A stretch of 64,000 bases of DNA from Bacteroidales bacterium. Its GTDB lineage: Bacteria > Bacteroidota > Bacteroidia > Bacteroidales > UBA932. The notes beneath the pieces were generated by a model. It saw nothing but the letters and a program-made list of their open reading frames with translations. It ran no database searches and was not told the DNA's origin. The stretch covers positions 27,564 through 91,563 of the forward strand of contig JAFYVM010000050.1 in assembly GCA_017549145.1 (NCBI GenBank). Direction: 5' to 3'. A program made the translations under genes and the position numbers. This document shows positions 32,394 to 42,327 of the stretch, piece after piece. Every line of letters starts with the position of its first letter. Position 1 is the first letter of the stretch.

Positions 32394-34973
32394 ATGAAAT
32401 TTAGCCGAATTATATGTCTTCTGGTAGCTCTTGTATGTGCTGTGCCGGCAATTGCACAGAGCAGCAGCAAGGTAGAGGTTGACTATAATAATCCAAAGAA
32501 ATACATTGTTGGTGGTGTTGAGGTAGAGGGAAATGAGCATTTCGCTCCTTCGCAGATACTTCAGATTACAGGTCTTCAGAAAGGAATGGAGGTAACCGTT
32601 CCTAGTGAAGAGCTTTCTGGTATTGTTGACCGTCTTTGGTCGCAGCGTTTCTTTGAGGATGTTGCCATTGTTGTGGATTCATTGGCTCCAACCCGTGATA
32701 CAGCCTTCTTCAAGATCAGGATCATTGAGCGTCCTCGAGTTTCAAAATGGACTTTTGCAGGAGTGAAATCCGGTGAGCAGAAAGAACTTCAGGACCGACT
32801 TAATCTCAGACGAGGCGGAGAGTTCTCTGAGTATGTGGCTAAAACTTCTTCAGACATCATCAAGAGATATTACAAGGAAAAAGGATTCCATAACGTTGAT
32901 GTCACAGTCAATACAAAGCAGGATTCTATCATCCGAAGTGCTATCAGAGTACAGTTCGCTGTGGATAGAGGAGAGAAAGTCAAGGTCAAGACCATTACAT
33001 TCACAGGTAATGAGCATGTAAAGGATACAAAGCTTGCCCGTTCGATGAAGAAGACCAAGGATAGACGTCTTATCAGTTTCTTCAGTTCCAAGAAGTTCAA
33101 TGAGGCTGAGTATCCGAATGATAAGAGAGCCTTGATCAACGCTTTCAATGAGGCCGGTTACCGTGATGCCCGTATCGTTAAGGATACAATGTATTATGTG
33201 GAGCCAGGTAAACTCCAGATTGATTTCCAGATTGACGAGGGTAAGCAGTATTTCTTCAGAGATATCACATGGACAGGAAACTCGGTTTATTCTTCTGATG
33301 TTCTCAATGACATCTTGATGATCAAGAAGGGTGATGTTTACGACGTAGTCACTATGGAAAAACGACTTTTCGGTGGTGGAAAGCAGAGTGAATACGATAT
33401 TTCTAAATTGTATCGTGATAACGGATACCTCTTCTTTAATCTTCAGCCGGTTGAACTTAACATCGAGGGTGACTCTGTAGATGTGGAAATGCGTATCGTT
33501 GAGGGAAAACCAGCGACACTTAACAATATCATCATCAATGGTAATGACCTTACAAATGAAAGGGTTATCCGTCGTCAGGTGTTCACTCGTCCAGGTTATC
33601 TCTTCAGCCAGTCAGACTTTGAGCGTTCTATCCGTGAAATTGCGTCAATGGGACAGTTTGATCCTGAGGCTATTTCTGACCCGAACACCGGATACTCTAT
33701 TATCCCTAATCAGTTGAACAACACTGTAGACGTTGTCTATAATGTAACTGAGAAGCCTTCAAGCCAGCTTGAGCTCTCTGGAGGATGGGGTGGAAATACC
33801 TTCGTTGCAACAGTCGGAGTAAGCTTCAATAACTTCTCGACCCGTCGATTCTTTGATAAGACAGCATGGCGTCCGGTTCCACTTGGAGATGCCCAGAACC
33901 TGTCTATCAGATTCCAGACAAACGGTACATATTATACCAGCCTTTCAGCAAGCTTCTCAGAGCCATGGCTCTTTGGTAAGAAGCCTACTTCACTTAACAT
34001 GTCGTTGTATTATACACGTCAGACAAACTCATACCTCGCATTCAACATCTTGAATAACGATGAGTATATGGAGGTATATGGTTTTGCTGCAGGTATCGGT
34101 AAACGACTCAAGTGGCCAGATAACTACTTCGTACTTTATAACCAGCTCAGCTGGCAGACATATAAACTTCAGGATTGGCAGTACCAGTTCATGTTTGATA
34201 CAGGTATCTCGCACAACCTCAGCTACACTTTGAACTTATCGAGAAACTCAACTGACCAGCAGATCTATCCACGTCAGGGCTCGAACTTCAGCGCTTCTGT
34301 GCAGTTCACTCCTCCTTACTCACTTCTTAGAAAGGAAGGCCTTGCAGGATATGATAAGTATGGTAATGAGATCAAGGCTACCAACTGGAGAGAGATTGAT
34401 TACAACCTTCAGACTTCTGAGGACCGCTACAGATGGATCGAGTATCATAAGTGGTCATTCAAGGGTGAAGTTTATGCAAAACTTGTCGGTGACCTTGTCT
34501 TGATGGCACGCGCTCAGTTCGGTTACCTCGGATATTATAATAGAAATTGGGGCTACTCTCCATTCGAGGGATTCCGTGTCGGAGGAGATGGAATGTCAGG
34601 ATATGATACTTATGGCTCGGAAATTGTATCGTTGAGAGGTTATGAGAACTACTCTTTGACTCCTCAGGCTACATCAAGTGCAACTGGAAACTACTATGCA
34701 GGTAATGTTTATGATAAATTTACAGTAGAGCTCCGTTATCCAGTCATTCTTCAGCCACAGTCTACTATCTATGCATTGCTCTTCCTTGAGGGAGGTAACT
34801 GTTGGGCAGATATCAGAGACTTCAATCCGTTCCAGATCAAGAGATCTGCCGGTGTTGGTGTGAGAGTGTTCTTGCCGATGATCGGACTTCTTGGAGTTGA
34901 CTGGGGATATGGATTCGATGATCCTGTAAATGGTAAGAGCCAGTTCCACTTCGTCATCGGACAGCAGTTCTAA
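32394..34973 (+). CDS. bamA: Outer-membrane protein assembly factor BamA
   Basis: 859 residues. The signal peptide ends near VPAIAQ. Several POTRA domains cover about 35-440 (repeated VEGNEHFAPSQIL, FTGNEHVKDTKL, WTGNSVYSSDVL, INGNDLTNERVI starts). A 16-strand barrel domain follows, with LRGYENYSLTP near the lid and VDWGYGFDDP, ending FHFVIGQQF with the C-terminal aromatic beta-signal. It is the central subunit for outer-membrane protein insertion; bamD is at 23511. An ompH chaperone gene follows in the same direction. Confidence 0.96.
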   Translation: MKFSRIICLLVALVCAVPAIAQSSSKVEVDYNNPKKYIVGGVEVEGNEHFAPSQILQITGLQKGMEVTVPSEELSGIVDRLWSQRFFEDVAIVVDSLAPTRDTAFFKIRIIERPRVSKWTFAGVKSGEQKELQDRLNLRRGGEFSEYVAKTSSDIIKRYYKEKGFHNVDVTVNTKQDSIIRSAIRVQFAVDRGEKVKVKTITFTGNEHVKDTKLARSMKKTKDRRLISFFSSKKFNEAEYPNDKRALINAFNEAGYRDARIVKDTMYYVEPGKLQIDFQIDEGKQYFFRDITWTGNSVYSSDVLNDILMIKKGDVYDVVTMEKRLFGGGKQSEYDISKLYRDNGYLFFNLQPVELNIEGDSVDVEMRIVEGKPATLNNIIINGNDLTNERVIRRQVFTRPGYLFSQSDFERSIREIASMGQFDPEAISDPNTGYSIIPNQLNNTVDVVYNVTEKPSSQLELSGGWGGNTFVATVGVSFNNFSTRRFFDKTAWRPVPLGDAQNLSIRFQTNGTYYTSLSASFSEPWLFGKKPTSLNMSLYYTRQTNSYLAFNILNNDEYMEVYGFAAGIGKRLKWPDNYFVLYNQLSWQTYKLQDWQYQFMFDTGISHNLSYTLNLSRNSTDQQIYPRQGSNFSASVQFTPPYSLLRKEGLAGYDKYGNEIKATNWREIDYNLQTSEDRYRWIEYHKWSFKGEVYAKLVGDLVLMARAQFGYLGYYNRNWGYSPFEGFRVGGDGMSGYDTYGSEIVSLRGYENYSLTPQATSSATGNYYAGNVYDKFTVELRYPVILQPQSTIYALLFLEGGNCWADIRDFNPFQIKRSAGVGVRVFLPMIGLLGVDWGYGFDDPVNGKSQFHFVIGQQF

Positions 34974-35002
34974 AAGAGAAATAAAATAAAACTATGGATA
35001 TT

Positions 35003-35584
35003 ATGAAGAAGATTATTTTGATCGCAGCAATGGCACTTATGTCAGTAGCTGCAATGGCACAGGACTTAAAGTTTGGCTATGTGAATTTTGATGAGCTCGT
35101 AATGCTCATGCCTGAGATGGATGAGGCAAGAGCAGCTCTCGAGGAGAATCAGAAGACAAACGAGGAAATCCTTATGGCTATGTACCAGGAGTATCAGTCA
35201 AAGATGCAGGCGTATGAGAAGAACAGCGCAACTTGGACACAGGCTGTACGCGAGATGAAAGAAAAGGAAATTATGCAGCTTGAGCAGAACCTTCAGCAGA
35301 ATCAGCAGGTTCTCCAGCAGGAGATCCAGCAGCTCCAGCAGAGCTTATATGCTCCTATCTACGAGAAGGCTCAGAATGCTGTCAATGAGCTAGCTAAAGC
35401 AAAGGGTGTTTCAATCGTATTTGAGATTAAGGACCTTCTTTACTTTAACCCAGAGCATGGTGTAAACCTTACTCCAGAGGCTCGTACAGCTCTTAATATC
35501 CCAGCTGACCGCACTCTTGAGAAGCTTCAGCAGGAAATGCAGGCTAAGGCTCAGGCAGCAGCTGCAGCATCACAGGGCAACTAG
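35003..35584 (+). CDS. ompH: Skp/OmpH-family periplasmic chaperone
   Basis: 193 residues from ATG 35003 (an ATG three codons upstream is also possible). The signal peptide is MKKIILIAAMALMSVAAMAQ. The OmpH pattern LKFGYVNFDELVMLMPEMDE is followed by a long glutamine-rich coiled coil (LEQNLQQNQQVLQQEIQQL) and an Ala/Gln tail. A soluble periplasmic chaperone for barrel proteins delivered to BamA, whose gene ends 29 bases upstream. Confidence 0.9.
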   Translation: MKKIILIAAMALMSVAAMAQDLKFGYVNFDELVMLMPEMDEARAALEENQKTNEEILMAMYQEYQSKMQAYEKNSATWTQAVREMKEKEIMQLEQNLQQNQQVLQQEIQQLQQSLYAPIYEKAQNAVNELAKAKGVSIVFEIKDLLYFNPEHGVNLTPEARTALNIPADRTLEKLQQEMQAKAQAAAAASQGN

Positions 35585-35608
35585 TCTTAAAGTTGGTGAA
35601 AATATAAT

Positions 35609-35644
35609 GAAAGGCTGACCTTTGGGTCGGCCTTTCGTGTTTTA
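35609..35644 (+). terminator. Intrinsic terminator after bamA-ompH
   Basis: GAAAGGCTGACC (35609-35620) pairs with GGTCGGCCTTTC (35625-35636) with one G-U pair and loop TTTG, followed by GTGTTTTA. Confidence 0.8.
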
Positions 35645-35689
35645 TGTTAAATTCTTTTGATTTGAAGGATAACATGATGAAATAATTTA

Positions 35690-35697
35690 TACATTTG
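35690..35697 (+). promoter_or_regulatory. -7 promoter box of the korA operon
   Basis: TACATTTG, 40 bases before the korA ATG. Confidence 0.6.
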
Positions 35698-35737
35698 TGA
35701 AAACTAACAGACTTAAGTTTAAATTATAAATAACGCC

Positions 35738-37567
35738 ATGCAACATAAGGTAATTGATACTAAAGATGTTGTCATAAGATTTGCAGGAGATTCGGGAGAC
35801 GGAATGCAGCTCACCGGGTCTCTTTTTGCAGATATGTCAGCTATTTTCGGTAACGAACTTTCTACTTTTCCAGATTATCCGGCCGAGATTCGCGCTCCGC
35901 ACGGTACTGTTTCAGGTGTGTCAGGCTTCCAGGTGCATATCGGAAGCGAGCATATCACAACTCCTGGCGACTTCTGTGATCTTCTTGTAGCTATGAATCC
36001 AGCTGCTCTTAAGGCAAATGCTCAGTGGTTAAAGAGAACTGCGATGGTTCTTGTTGACTCTGATACATTTGATGAGGATGGTCTCAAGAGAGCAGGTTTG
36101 AGCAATGATCCGATCAGAGAACTTTACATTGAGGATCGCACAATCATCGTGGCTCCTATCACATCTCTTACTCATGAGAGCTTGAAGGATAGCGGATTGG
36201 ATAGAAAGACTATTGATAAGTGTAAGAATATGTTCACATTGGGTATGGCTTGCTATATCTACAACCGCCCGATGGAGTATATCTTCCAGTATCTTGAGAA
36301 GAAGTTCGGTAAGAAGAAACCAGAGCTTGTAGAGCCTAACAAGAAGGTGCTCAAGGATGGTTACAACTATGCTGCAAATATCCAGGCTATCCCTAATACA
36401 TATAATATCGAGCCTGCACAGCAGCCTAAGGGACTTTATAGAAACATTACTGGTAATCAGGCTACAGCTTGGGGACTTTTGGCTGCTGCTGAGAAGGCGA
36501 ACCTTCCTCTGTTCTGCGGTTCATATCCTATCACTCCTGCAACAGGAATCCTTGAGGAACTTGCAGTTCATAAGAGCCTTGGAGCAAAGACCGTTCAGGC
36601 TGAGGATGAGATTGCAGGTATCTGTACAGCTATCGGAGCTGCATTTGCAGGAAGTCTTGCTGTGACTACAACTTCAGGTCCGGGTCTTTCTCTTAAATCT
36701 GAGGCAATGGGACTTGCGGTGATGACAGAGCTTCCTCTTGTTGTTGTGGATGTACAGCGTGCTGGTCCATCAACAGGTATTCCTACAAAGACAGAGCAGA
36801 CTGACCTTAATCAGGCACTTTATGGACGTAATGGTGAGTGTCCTATGGTGGTTATGGCTGCGCATTCTCCAGCAGGTTGCTTTGATGCAGCGTTTAATGC
36901 AGCGAAGATTGCTCTTGAGCATATGACTCCAGTGCTTCTGCTTACTGAGGGATTCCTTGGTAATGGTTCTGAGCCATGGCTTATTCCTTCAATGAAGGAT
37001 TATCCTGCAATCCAGCCGCCTTTTGCTCGTCCGAATACTGAATACAAGCCTTTCCAGAGAGATCCGGAGACATATGTACGTAAGTGGGCAGTGCCAGGAA
37101 TGGCAGGATGCGAGCATCGCGTAGGTGGTCTTGAGAAGAATCATGACGGTGTGCTCTCATCAGATCCTAAGAACCATGCAATGATGGTTCGTGAGCGTGA
37201 GATGAAGGTTCAGAAGGTCGCTGACTTTATTCCGGAACTTGAGGTTAATGGTCCTGAGAGCGGAAAACTCCTCGTTGTCGGATGGGGTGGTACATATGGT
37301 CATCTCCTTTCTGCAGTTCAGGAGGTTCGTGAGGCTGGTGTAGATGTAAGCTTTGCTCATTTTGACTACATCATGCCGCTTCCACGCAATACTCGCGAGG
37401 TGCTTTCTAAGTTTGATAAGATTTTGGTGTGTGAGCTTAATAATGGTCATTTTGTAAACTATCTCCGTGGTTTGATGCCAGAGTTTACTTACACCCAGTT
37501 CAATAAGGTTCAGGGACAGCCGTTCCTTGTTCAGGAAATTGTTTCAGCAATTAAGAGTAATTTGTAA
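35738..37567 (+). CDS. korA: 2-oxoacid:acceptor oxidoreductase, fused gamma-alpha subunit (KorA-like)
   Basis: 609 residues. The N-terminal gamma domain (about 5-190, VIRFAGDSGDGMQLTGSLFA) is fused to the alpha subunit (about 225-609, YPITPATGILEELA and TTTSGPGLSLKSEAMGLA). This fusion is the usual form of 2-oxoglutarate:ferredoxin oxidoreductase in Bacteroidetes. With KorB it interconverts 2-oxoglutarate and succinyl-CoA with reduced ferredoxin; in anaerobes it can run reductively. Substrate choice cannot be proved from sequence, but the gdhA neighbour favours 2-oxoglutarate. Confidence 0.9.
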   Translation: MQHKVIDTKDVVIRFAGDSGDGMQLTGSLFADMSAIFGNELSTFPDYPAEIRAPHGTVSGVSGFQVHIGSEHITTPGDFCDLLVAMNPAALKANAQWLKRTAMVLVDSDTFDEDGLKRAGLSNDPIRELYIEDRTIIVAPITSLTHESLKDSGLDRKTIDKCKNMFTLGMACYIYNRPMEYIFQYLEKKFGKKKPELVEPNKKVLKDGYNYAANIQAIPNTYNIEPAQQPKGLYRNITGNQATAWGLLAAAEKANLPLFCGSYPITPATGILEELAVHKSLGAKTVQAEDEIAGICTAIGAAFAGSLAVTTTSGPGLSLKSEAMGLAVMTELPLVVVDVQRAGPSTGIPTKTEQTDLNQALYGRNGECPMVVMAAHSPAGCFDAAFNAAKIALEHMTPVLLLTEGFLGNGSEPWLIPSMKDYPAIQPPFARPNTEYKPFQRDPETYVRKWAVPGMAGCEHRVGGLEKNHDGVLSSDPKNHAMMVREREMKVQKVADFIPELEVNGPESGKLLVVGWGGTYGHLLSAVQEVREAGVDVSFAHFDYIMPLPRNTREVLSKFDKILVCELNNGHFVNYLRGLMPEFTYTQFNKVQGQPFLVQEIVSAIKSNL

Positions 37568-37568
37568 T

Positions 37569-38588
37569 ATGCCAAGATATACATTCAAAGAATTCAAATC
37601 CGATCAGGAAGTAAGATGGTGCCCGGGATGTGGTGACCATGGTGTGCTTACAGCTCTTCAGAGAGCCCTTCCTGATGTAACAGAAGCTTTGGGATATAGC
37701 AAGGAAAGATATGTTGTAGTGTCTGGTATCGGCTGCTCATCGCGTCTTCCTTACTATATGAATACTTATGGTTTCCATAGTATCCACGGTCGTGCAACTG
37801 CTATTTCAACTGGTATTAAGGTCGCCAATCCAAATCTTACTGTATGGCAGGCTTGTGGTGATGGAGATGCGCTTGCAATCGGAGGAAACCACTTTATCCA
37901 TGCAATCAGAAGAAATGTAGATATCAATATTATCCTTTTCAATAACCAGATTTATGGTTTGACAAAGGGACAGTACTCACCGACATCTAAGTTTGGTGTG
38001 ATTTCAAAGACATCGCCTTACGGAACTGTTGAGCATCCTTTCAACCCTGGTAGCCTTGTACTTGGTGCTAAGGGAACCTTCTTTGCGAGAAGCCTTGACA
38101 GCGAGTTGAAGCTTAACTCTGAGATTATGCTTGCGGCAGCAAAGCATGATGGCTGTTCTGTAATGGAGATGCTTGTGAACTGCGTTATCTTTAACGATGG
38201 TACACATAAGGTTATCTCAGATAGAGAGTATCGTGCAGATAGAACAATTATCCTTCGTCATGGCGAGAGAATGATCTTCGGTAAGAATCGCGATAAGGGT
38301 CTTGTTCTTGATGGAATGGGCCTTAGAGTGGTTACAATCGGAGAAAATGGCGTGACAGAGGAGGATATCCTTGTACATGACGCACATTCTGACAATGTAG
38401 GCATTCATATGATGCTTGCAGATATGAAGTATCCTGATTTTCCTGTTGCATTGGGAGTTATCCGTGATGTTAAGGACGTTACTTACGATGACGGAGTAAG
38501 AGATCAGGTGGCAGATGTGAAAGCTAAATCTAAAATTCAGTGTGTAGATGACTTGCTTCGCAGCGGTTCTACATGGGAAGTTAAATAA
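37569..38588 (+). CDS. korB: 2-oxoacid:acceptor oxidoreductase beta subunit (KorB-like)
   Basis: 339 residues from ATG 37569, one base after the korA stop. The iron-sulfur/TPP region opens with RWCPGCGDHGVL, the thiamine-diphosphate motif is GDGDALAIGGNHF followed by NNQIYGLTKGQYSPTS, and another cluster cysteine is in SGIGCSS. It lacks ferredoxin-like inserts, so it should depend on an external ferredoxin. gdhA starts 17 bases downstream. Confidence 0.92.
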   Translation: MPRYTFKEFKSDQEVRWCPGCGDHGVLTALQRALPDVTEALGYSKERYVVVSGIGCSSRLPYYMNTYGFHSIHGRATAISTGIKVANPNLTVWQACGDGDALAIGGNHFIHAIRRNVDINIILFNNQIYGLTKGQYSPTSKFGVISKTSPYGTVEHPFNPGSLVLGAKGTFFARSLDSELKLNSEIMLAAAKHDGCSVMEMLVNCVIFNDGTHKVISDREYRADRTIILRHGERMIFGKNRDKGLVLDGMGLRVVTIGENGVTEEDILVHDAHSDNVGIHMMLADMKYPDFPVALGVIRDVKDVTYDDGVRDQVADVKAKSKIQCVDDLLRSGSTWEVK

Positions 38589-38605
38589 CCAAAATAATTA
38601 ATACA

Positions 38606-39946
38606 ATGAACACTGTTGAATTGATGGCCAAACTCCAGGCCAAGTACCCTTATGAGAAGGAATACCTTCAGGCAGTACATGAAGTTTTGGAGTCTATTGA
38701 AGAAGTTTATAATCAGCATCCAGAGTTTGAAGATGCTAAGATTGTTGAACGTATCGTTGAGCCGGAGCGTGTGCTCTCATTCAAGGTGACTTGGGTGGAT
38801 GATAATGGTGAGGTTCAGACTAATACAGGATATAGAGTACAGTTCAACTCTGCTATCGGACCATACAAGGGAGGTCTTCGTTTCCATCCTTCAGTGAACC
38901 TTTCAATCTTGAAGTTCCTCGGTTTCGAGCAGACATTCAAGAATGCCCTTACAACTCTTCCTATGGGTGGTGGTAAAGGTGGTTCAGACTTCAACCCACG
39001 CGGAAAGTCAGATGCTGAAATCATGCGTTTCTGCCAGGCATTCATGCTTGAGCTTTGGAAGGTGATCGGTCCAGATCAGGACGTTCCTGCAGGTGACATC
39101 GGAGTAGGTGGCCGTGAGATCGGTTATATGTACGGTATGTACAAGAAACTTGCTCAGCAGTACAATACAGGTGTCCTCACTGGTAAGGGACTTACTTGGG
39201 GCGGTTCAATCCTTCGTCCGGAGGCTACTGGTTTCGGTGCTGTTTACTTTGTTCAGCACATGCTTCAGATGGCAGGTAAGGATATCGCGGGTAAGACAGT
39301 TGCTCTTTCAGGCTTCGGTAATGTAGCTTGGGGTGCTGCAACAAAGGCTACAGAGCTTGGCGCTAAGGTTATCGCTATCTCTGGCCCAGACGGAGCTATC
39401 TATGATCCAGAGGGAATGAATGCTGAGAAGATCGCTTATATGCTTGAGCTTCGTGCTTCTAACAATGACGTTGTTGCTCCATTTGCTGAGAAGTTCCCTT
39501 CTGCAACATTCTATCCTGGTAAGAAGGCTTGGAGCATCAAGTGTGATATCGCTATGCCTTGTGCATTCCAGAACGAGCTTACAGGCGCTGATGCTGAGGA
39601 ACTCCTTGCAAACGGAACATGGCTTGCAGCTGAGGTTTCTAACATGGGATGTACTCCAGAGGCTATCGCAGCATTCCAGAAGGCAGGCATCATGTTCGCT
39701 CCTGGTAAGGCTGTAAATGCTGGTGGTGTGGCAACTTCAGGTCTTGAGATGACTCAGAACGCTATGCATATCAGCTGGAGCCCGGCAGAGGTTGATGAGA
39801 AACTTCACTCGATCATGTCTAACATTCACGAGGCTTGCGTTAAGTATGGTACTCAGCCAGATGGCTATATCAACTACGTCAAGGGTGCAAATATCGCCGG
39901 TTTCATGAAGGTTGCACGTGCAATGCTCGAGCAGGGAATTATCTAA
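38606..39946 (+). CDS. gdhA: Glutamate dehydrogenase, hexameric (probably NADP-specific)
   Basis: 446 residues. The substrate-binding stretch is GFEQTFKNALTTLPMGGGKG with the catalytic Lys in GGGKGG, followed by PAGDIGVGGREIGYM. The Rossmann domain carries ALSGFGNVAWGAATKATELG. The length and N-terminal extension match the assimilatory NADPH enzymes (class I small GDH). It fixes ammonium onto 2-oxoglutarate, which KorAB can supply. It is directly downstream of korB and 5 bases before a GH92 gene. Confidence 0.95.
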   Translation: MNTVELMAKLQAKYPYEKEYLQAVHEVLESIEEVYNQHPEFEDAKIVERIVEPERVLSFKVTWVDDNGEVQTNTGYRVQFNSAIGPYKGGLRFHPSVNLSILKFLGFEQTFKNALTTLPMGGGKGGSDFNPRGKSDAEIMRFCQAFMLELWKVIGPDQDVPAGDIGVGGREIGYMYGMYKKLAQQYNTGVLTGKGLTWGGSILRPEATGFGAVYFVQHMLQMAGKDIAGKTVALSGFGNVAWGAATKATELGAKVIAISGPDGAIYDPEGMNAEKIAYMLELRASNNDVVAPFAEKFPSATFYPGKKAWSIKCDIAMPCAFQNELTGADAEELLANGTWLAAEVSNMGCTPEAIAAFQKAGIMFAPGKAVNAGGVATSGLEMTQNAMHISWSPAEVDEKLHSIMSNIHEACVKYGTQPDGYINYVKGANIAGFMKVARAMLEQGII

Positions 39947-39951
39947 TTTTG

Positions 39952-42288
39952 ATGAAAAATACACTTGTTATATTGGCGGCGGCATTCTTATCAATGCTGC
40001 CGCTTACTGCTCAGAAACCATCTGAGTATGTCAATCCTATGATCGGTACTGATGGTATGGGACATACTTTCCCAGGTGCCTGTGTGCCTTTCGGTGGTGT
40101 GCAGTTAAGTCCTGATACTGATAATGTGCCCCATAATATCGATGGCGTGTATCAGAAGGCTACCTATAAGTATTGTGCAGGATATCAGTATTCAGACAGT
40201 ACTATAGTCGGATTCAGCCATACTCATTTCAGCGGTACTGGTCATTCAGATTTGGGTGATATCCTTTTGATGCCTTCAACCGGAGAGGTGAAACTTGATC
40301 CGGGAACTGCTCAGGATCCGGATTCAGGATATCGCAGCCGTTTCTCGCATGAGAATGAAAAGGCAACTCCTGGATATTATGAGGTGCTGCTTTCTGACAG
40401 CGGAGTCAAGGCTCAGCTTACCGCTACTCCACGCGTGGGAGTGCATAAATATACCTTCCCTAAGAATAAGGATGCGCATGTCATACTTGATTTAGGACAT
40501 GGTATATATAACTATGACGGTAAGGTTCTTTGGTCGGTTCTTAGAGTTGAGAATGAAACTTTGATTACCGGCTATAGGATAACCAATGGCTGGGCTCGTA
40601 CAAATTATACTTATTTCGCAATTTCCTTCTCGAAGCCTATTACCGAATATGGCTATAAGGATAGGGATAAAGTGTTGTACAAGGGCTTCTGGAGACGATT
40701 CAAGCAGGATAAGAACTTCCCAGAAATGGCAGGTAAGGATGTGGCGGCTTATTTCCATTTTGATACAAAATCAGGTGAGGAACTGGTTGCAAAGGTTGCA
40801 TTGTCAGCTGTCAGTACAGAGGGCGCATTGAAGAACCTCAGGGCTGAGGCAGAGGGTAAGAGCTTTGATCAGCTTGCGGAGCAGGCTCAGGAGTCTTGGA
40901 ATAAGGAGCTTTCTATGTTCAGTGTAGAAGGTACAGAGGATCAGAAAGCAATGTTCTATACATCTTTGTACCATACGATGATTAACCCATCTGTTTATAT
41001 GGATGTGGATGGAAGTTATCGTGGTCTTGACCATAATATTCATAAGGCAGAGGACTTTGTCAATTATACTGTTTTCTCTTTGTGGGATACCTATCGAGCA
41101 GAGCATCCTTTGATGAATATCATTCAGCCGAAGAGAAGTGCTGATATGGTGGCTTCTATGATTGCCCATCAGCAGCAGAGCGTGCACGGAATGCTTCCTA
41201 TATGGAGTCATATGGGTAATGAAAACTGGTGTATGAGCGGTTATCATGCAGTGCCTGTTCTTTCAGATGCTATCGTGAAGGGAGTCTATAAGGCTTCTGA
41301 TGATGCATTTAATGCAATGGTGAGCACCTCTACCGTTCCATATTATGCCGGACTCGGTGAATATATGGAGCTGGGCTATGTGCCGATGGATAAGGTTTCT
41401 ACTGCAGCATCCACTACTTTGGAATATGCCTATGACGACTGGACTATCTATAGTGCAGCCAAGAAAGCGGGAAGAGAGGATATCGCGCAGGAGTATATGA
41501 AGAGAGCATTGTACTATAGAAATATCTACGATCGTGAACTTGGCTTTGCTCGCCCTCGCTATTCTGACGGCTCTTTCAAGAAGGATTTTGATGTACTTCA
41601 GACTCACGGAGAAGGATTCATCGAAGGTAACTCTTGGAACTTCTCTTTCCATGTTCCGTTTGACGTAAATGGACTGATGACTCTTATGGGAGGGGAGAAG
41701 GTGTTTGTGAAGAGACTTGACGATCTTTTTGGTATGCATCTTCCTGAGGAGTATTATGCTGCTAATGAGGATATTACAATTGACTGCCTGGTCGGCGGTT
41801 ATGTTCATGGAAATGAGCCTAGCCACCATGTCCCTTATCTCTACGCATGGACATCTCAGCCTTGGAAGACCCAATATTGGCTTCGTGACATCATGAACAG
41901 GATGTATCGTAATGATATCCGTGGCCTTGGCGGTAATGATGATTGTGGTCAGATGTCGGCTTGGTACATCTTCTCAGCTATGGGATTTTATCCTGTATGT
42001 CCTGGTTCTGATCAGTATGTGCTCGGAGCTCCGTATATGCCTTATATCAAACTTGACTTGTCAAATGGAAAGTCGCTTGTGATAAAGGCCGAAGGTGTGA
42101 GTGATAGGAACAGGTATGTCAAGGCTTTGTATATGAACGGAAAGAAGTATGATAAGACTTATGTTACGCATGAGGATATCCTTGCCGGTGGAGAATGGGA
42201 GTTTGTGATGGATGCAAAACCTAACAAGAAGAGAGGAGTGTCTGCCGATGCGAAACCATATTCTCTTACTGAGTTGGAAATTAAATAA
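39952..42288 (+). CDS. GH92 family alpha-mannosidase, secreted
   Basis: 778 residues from ATG 39952. The signal peptide ends near LPLTAQ. Family GH92 signatures: VNPMIGTDGMGHTFPGACVP, HFSGTGHSDLGDILLMPSTG, IEGNSWNFSFHVPFDVNGLM, and GNDDCGQMSAWYIFSAMGFY near the C-terminus. GH92 enzymes are calcium-dependent exo-alpha-mannosidases that trim N-glycans or mannans; the exact linkage is not readable. There is no susCD pair nearby, unlike classical polysaccharide loci. It is tightly placed after gdhA, so probably co-transcribed. Confidence 0.92.
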   Translation: MKNTLVILAAAFLSMLPLTAQKPSEYVNPMIGTDGMGHTFPGACVPFGGVQLSPDTDNVPHNIDGVYQKATYKYCAGYQYSDSTIVGFSHTHFSGTGHSDLGDILLMPSTGEVKLDPGTAQDPDSGYRSRFSHENEKATPGYYEVLLSDSGVKAQLTATPRVGVHKYTFPKNKDAHVILDLGHGIYNYDGKVLWSVLRVENETLITGYRITNGWARTNYTYFAISFSKPITEYGYKDRDKVLYKGFWRRFKQDKNFPEMAGKDVAAYFHFDTKSGEELVAKVALSAVSTEGALKNLRAEAEGKSFDQLAEQAQESWNKELSMFSVEGTEDQKAMFYTSLYHTMINPSVYMDVDGSYRGLDHNIHKAEDFVNYTVFSLWDTYRAEHPLMNIIQPKRSADMVASMIAHQQQSVHGMLPIWSHMGNENWCMSGYHAVPVLSDAIVKGVYKASDDAFNAMVSTSTVPYYAGLGEYMELGYVPMDKVSTAASTTLEYAYDDWTIYSAAKKAGREDIAQEYMKRALYYRNIYDRELGFARPRYSDGSFKKDFDVLQTHGEGFIEGNSWNFSFHVPFDVNGLMTLMGGEKVFVKRLDDLFGMHLPEEYYAANEDITIDCLVGGYVHGNEPSHHVPYLYAWTSQPWKTQYWLRDIMNRMYRNDIRGLGGNDDCGQMSAWYIFSAMGFYPVCPGSDQYVLGAPYMPYIKLDLSNGKSLVIKAEGVSDRNRYVKALYMNGKKYDKTYVTHEDILAGGEWEFVMDAKPNKKRGVSADAKPYSLTELEIK

Positions 42289-42296
42289 GTTTTTCC

Positions 42297-42327
42297 GTTG
42301 CTTTATTGTAAATAAAGAGTATCTTTG
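42297..42327 (+). promoter_or_regulatory. Promoter of the first SLC13 transporter
   Basis: GTTG (42297-42300), 19-base spacer, TATCTTTG (42320-42327). Predicted start is near 42334. The -7 box abuts the left arm of a terminator-like hairpin. Confidence 0.7.

Noticed and set aside
40804-41874. Two long minus-strand frames (147 and 203 codons) opposite the GH92 gene
   Set aside because: They lie wholly inside a strong GH92 gene and show no protein features; best explained as shadows.
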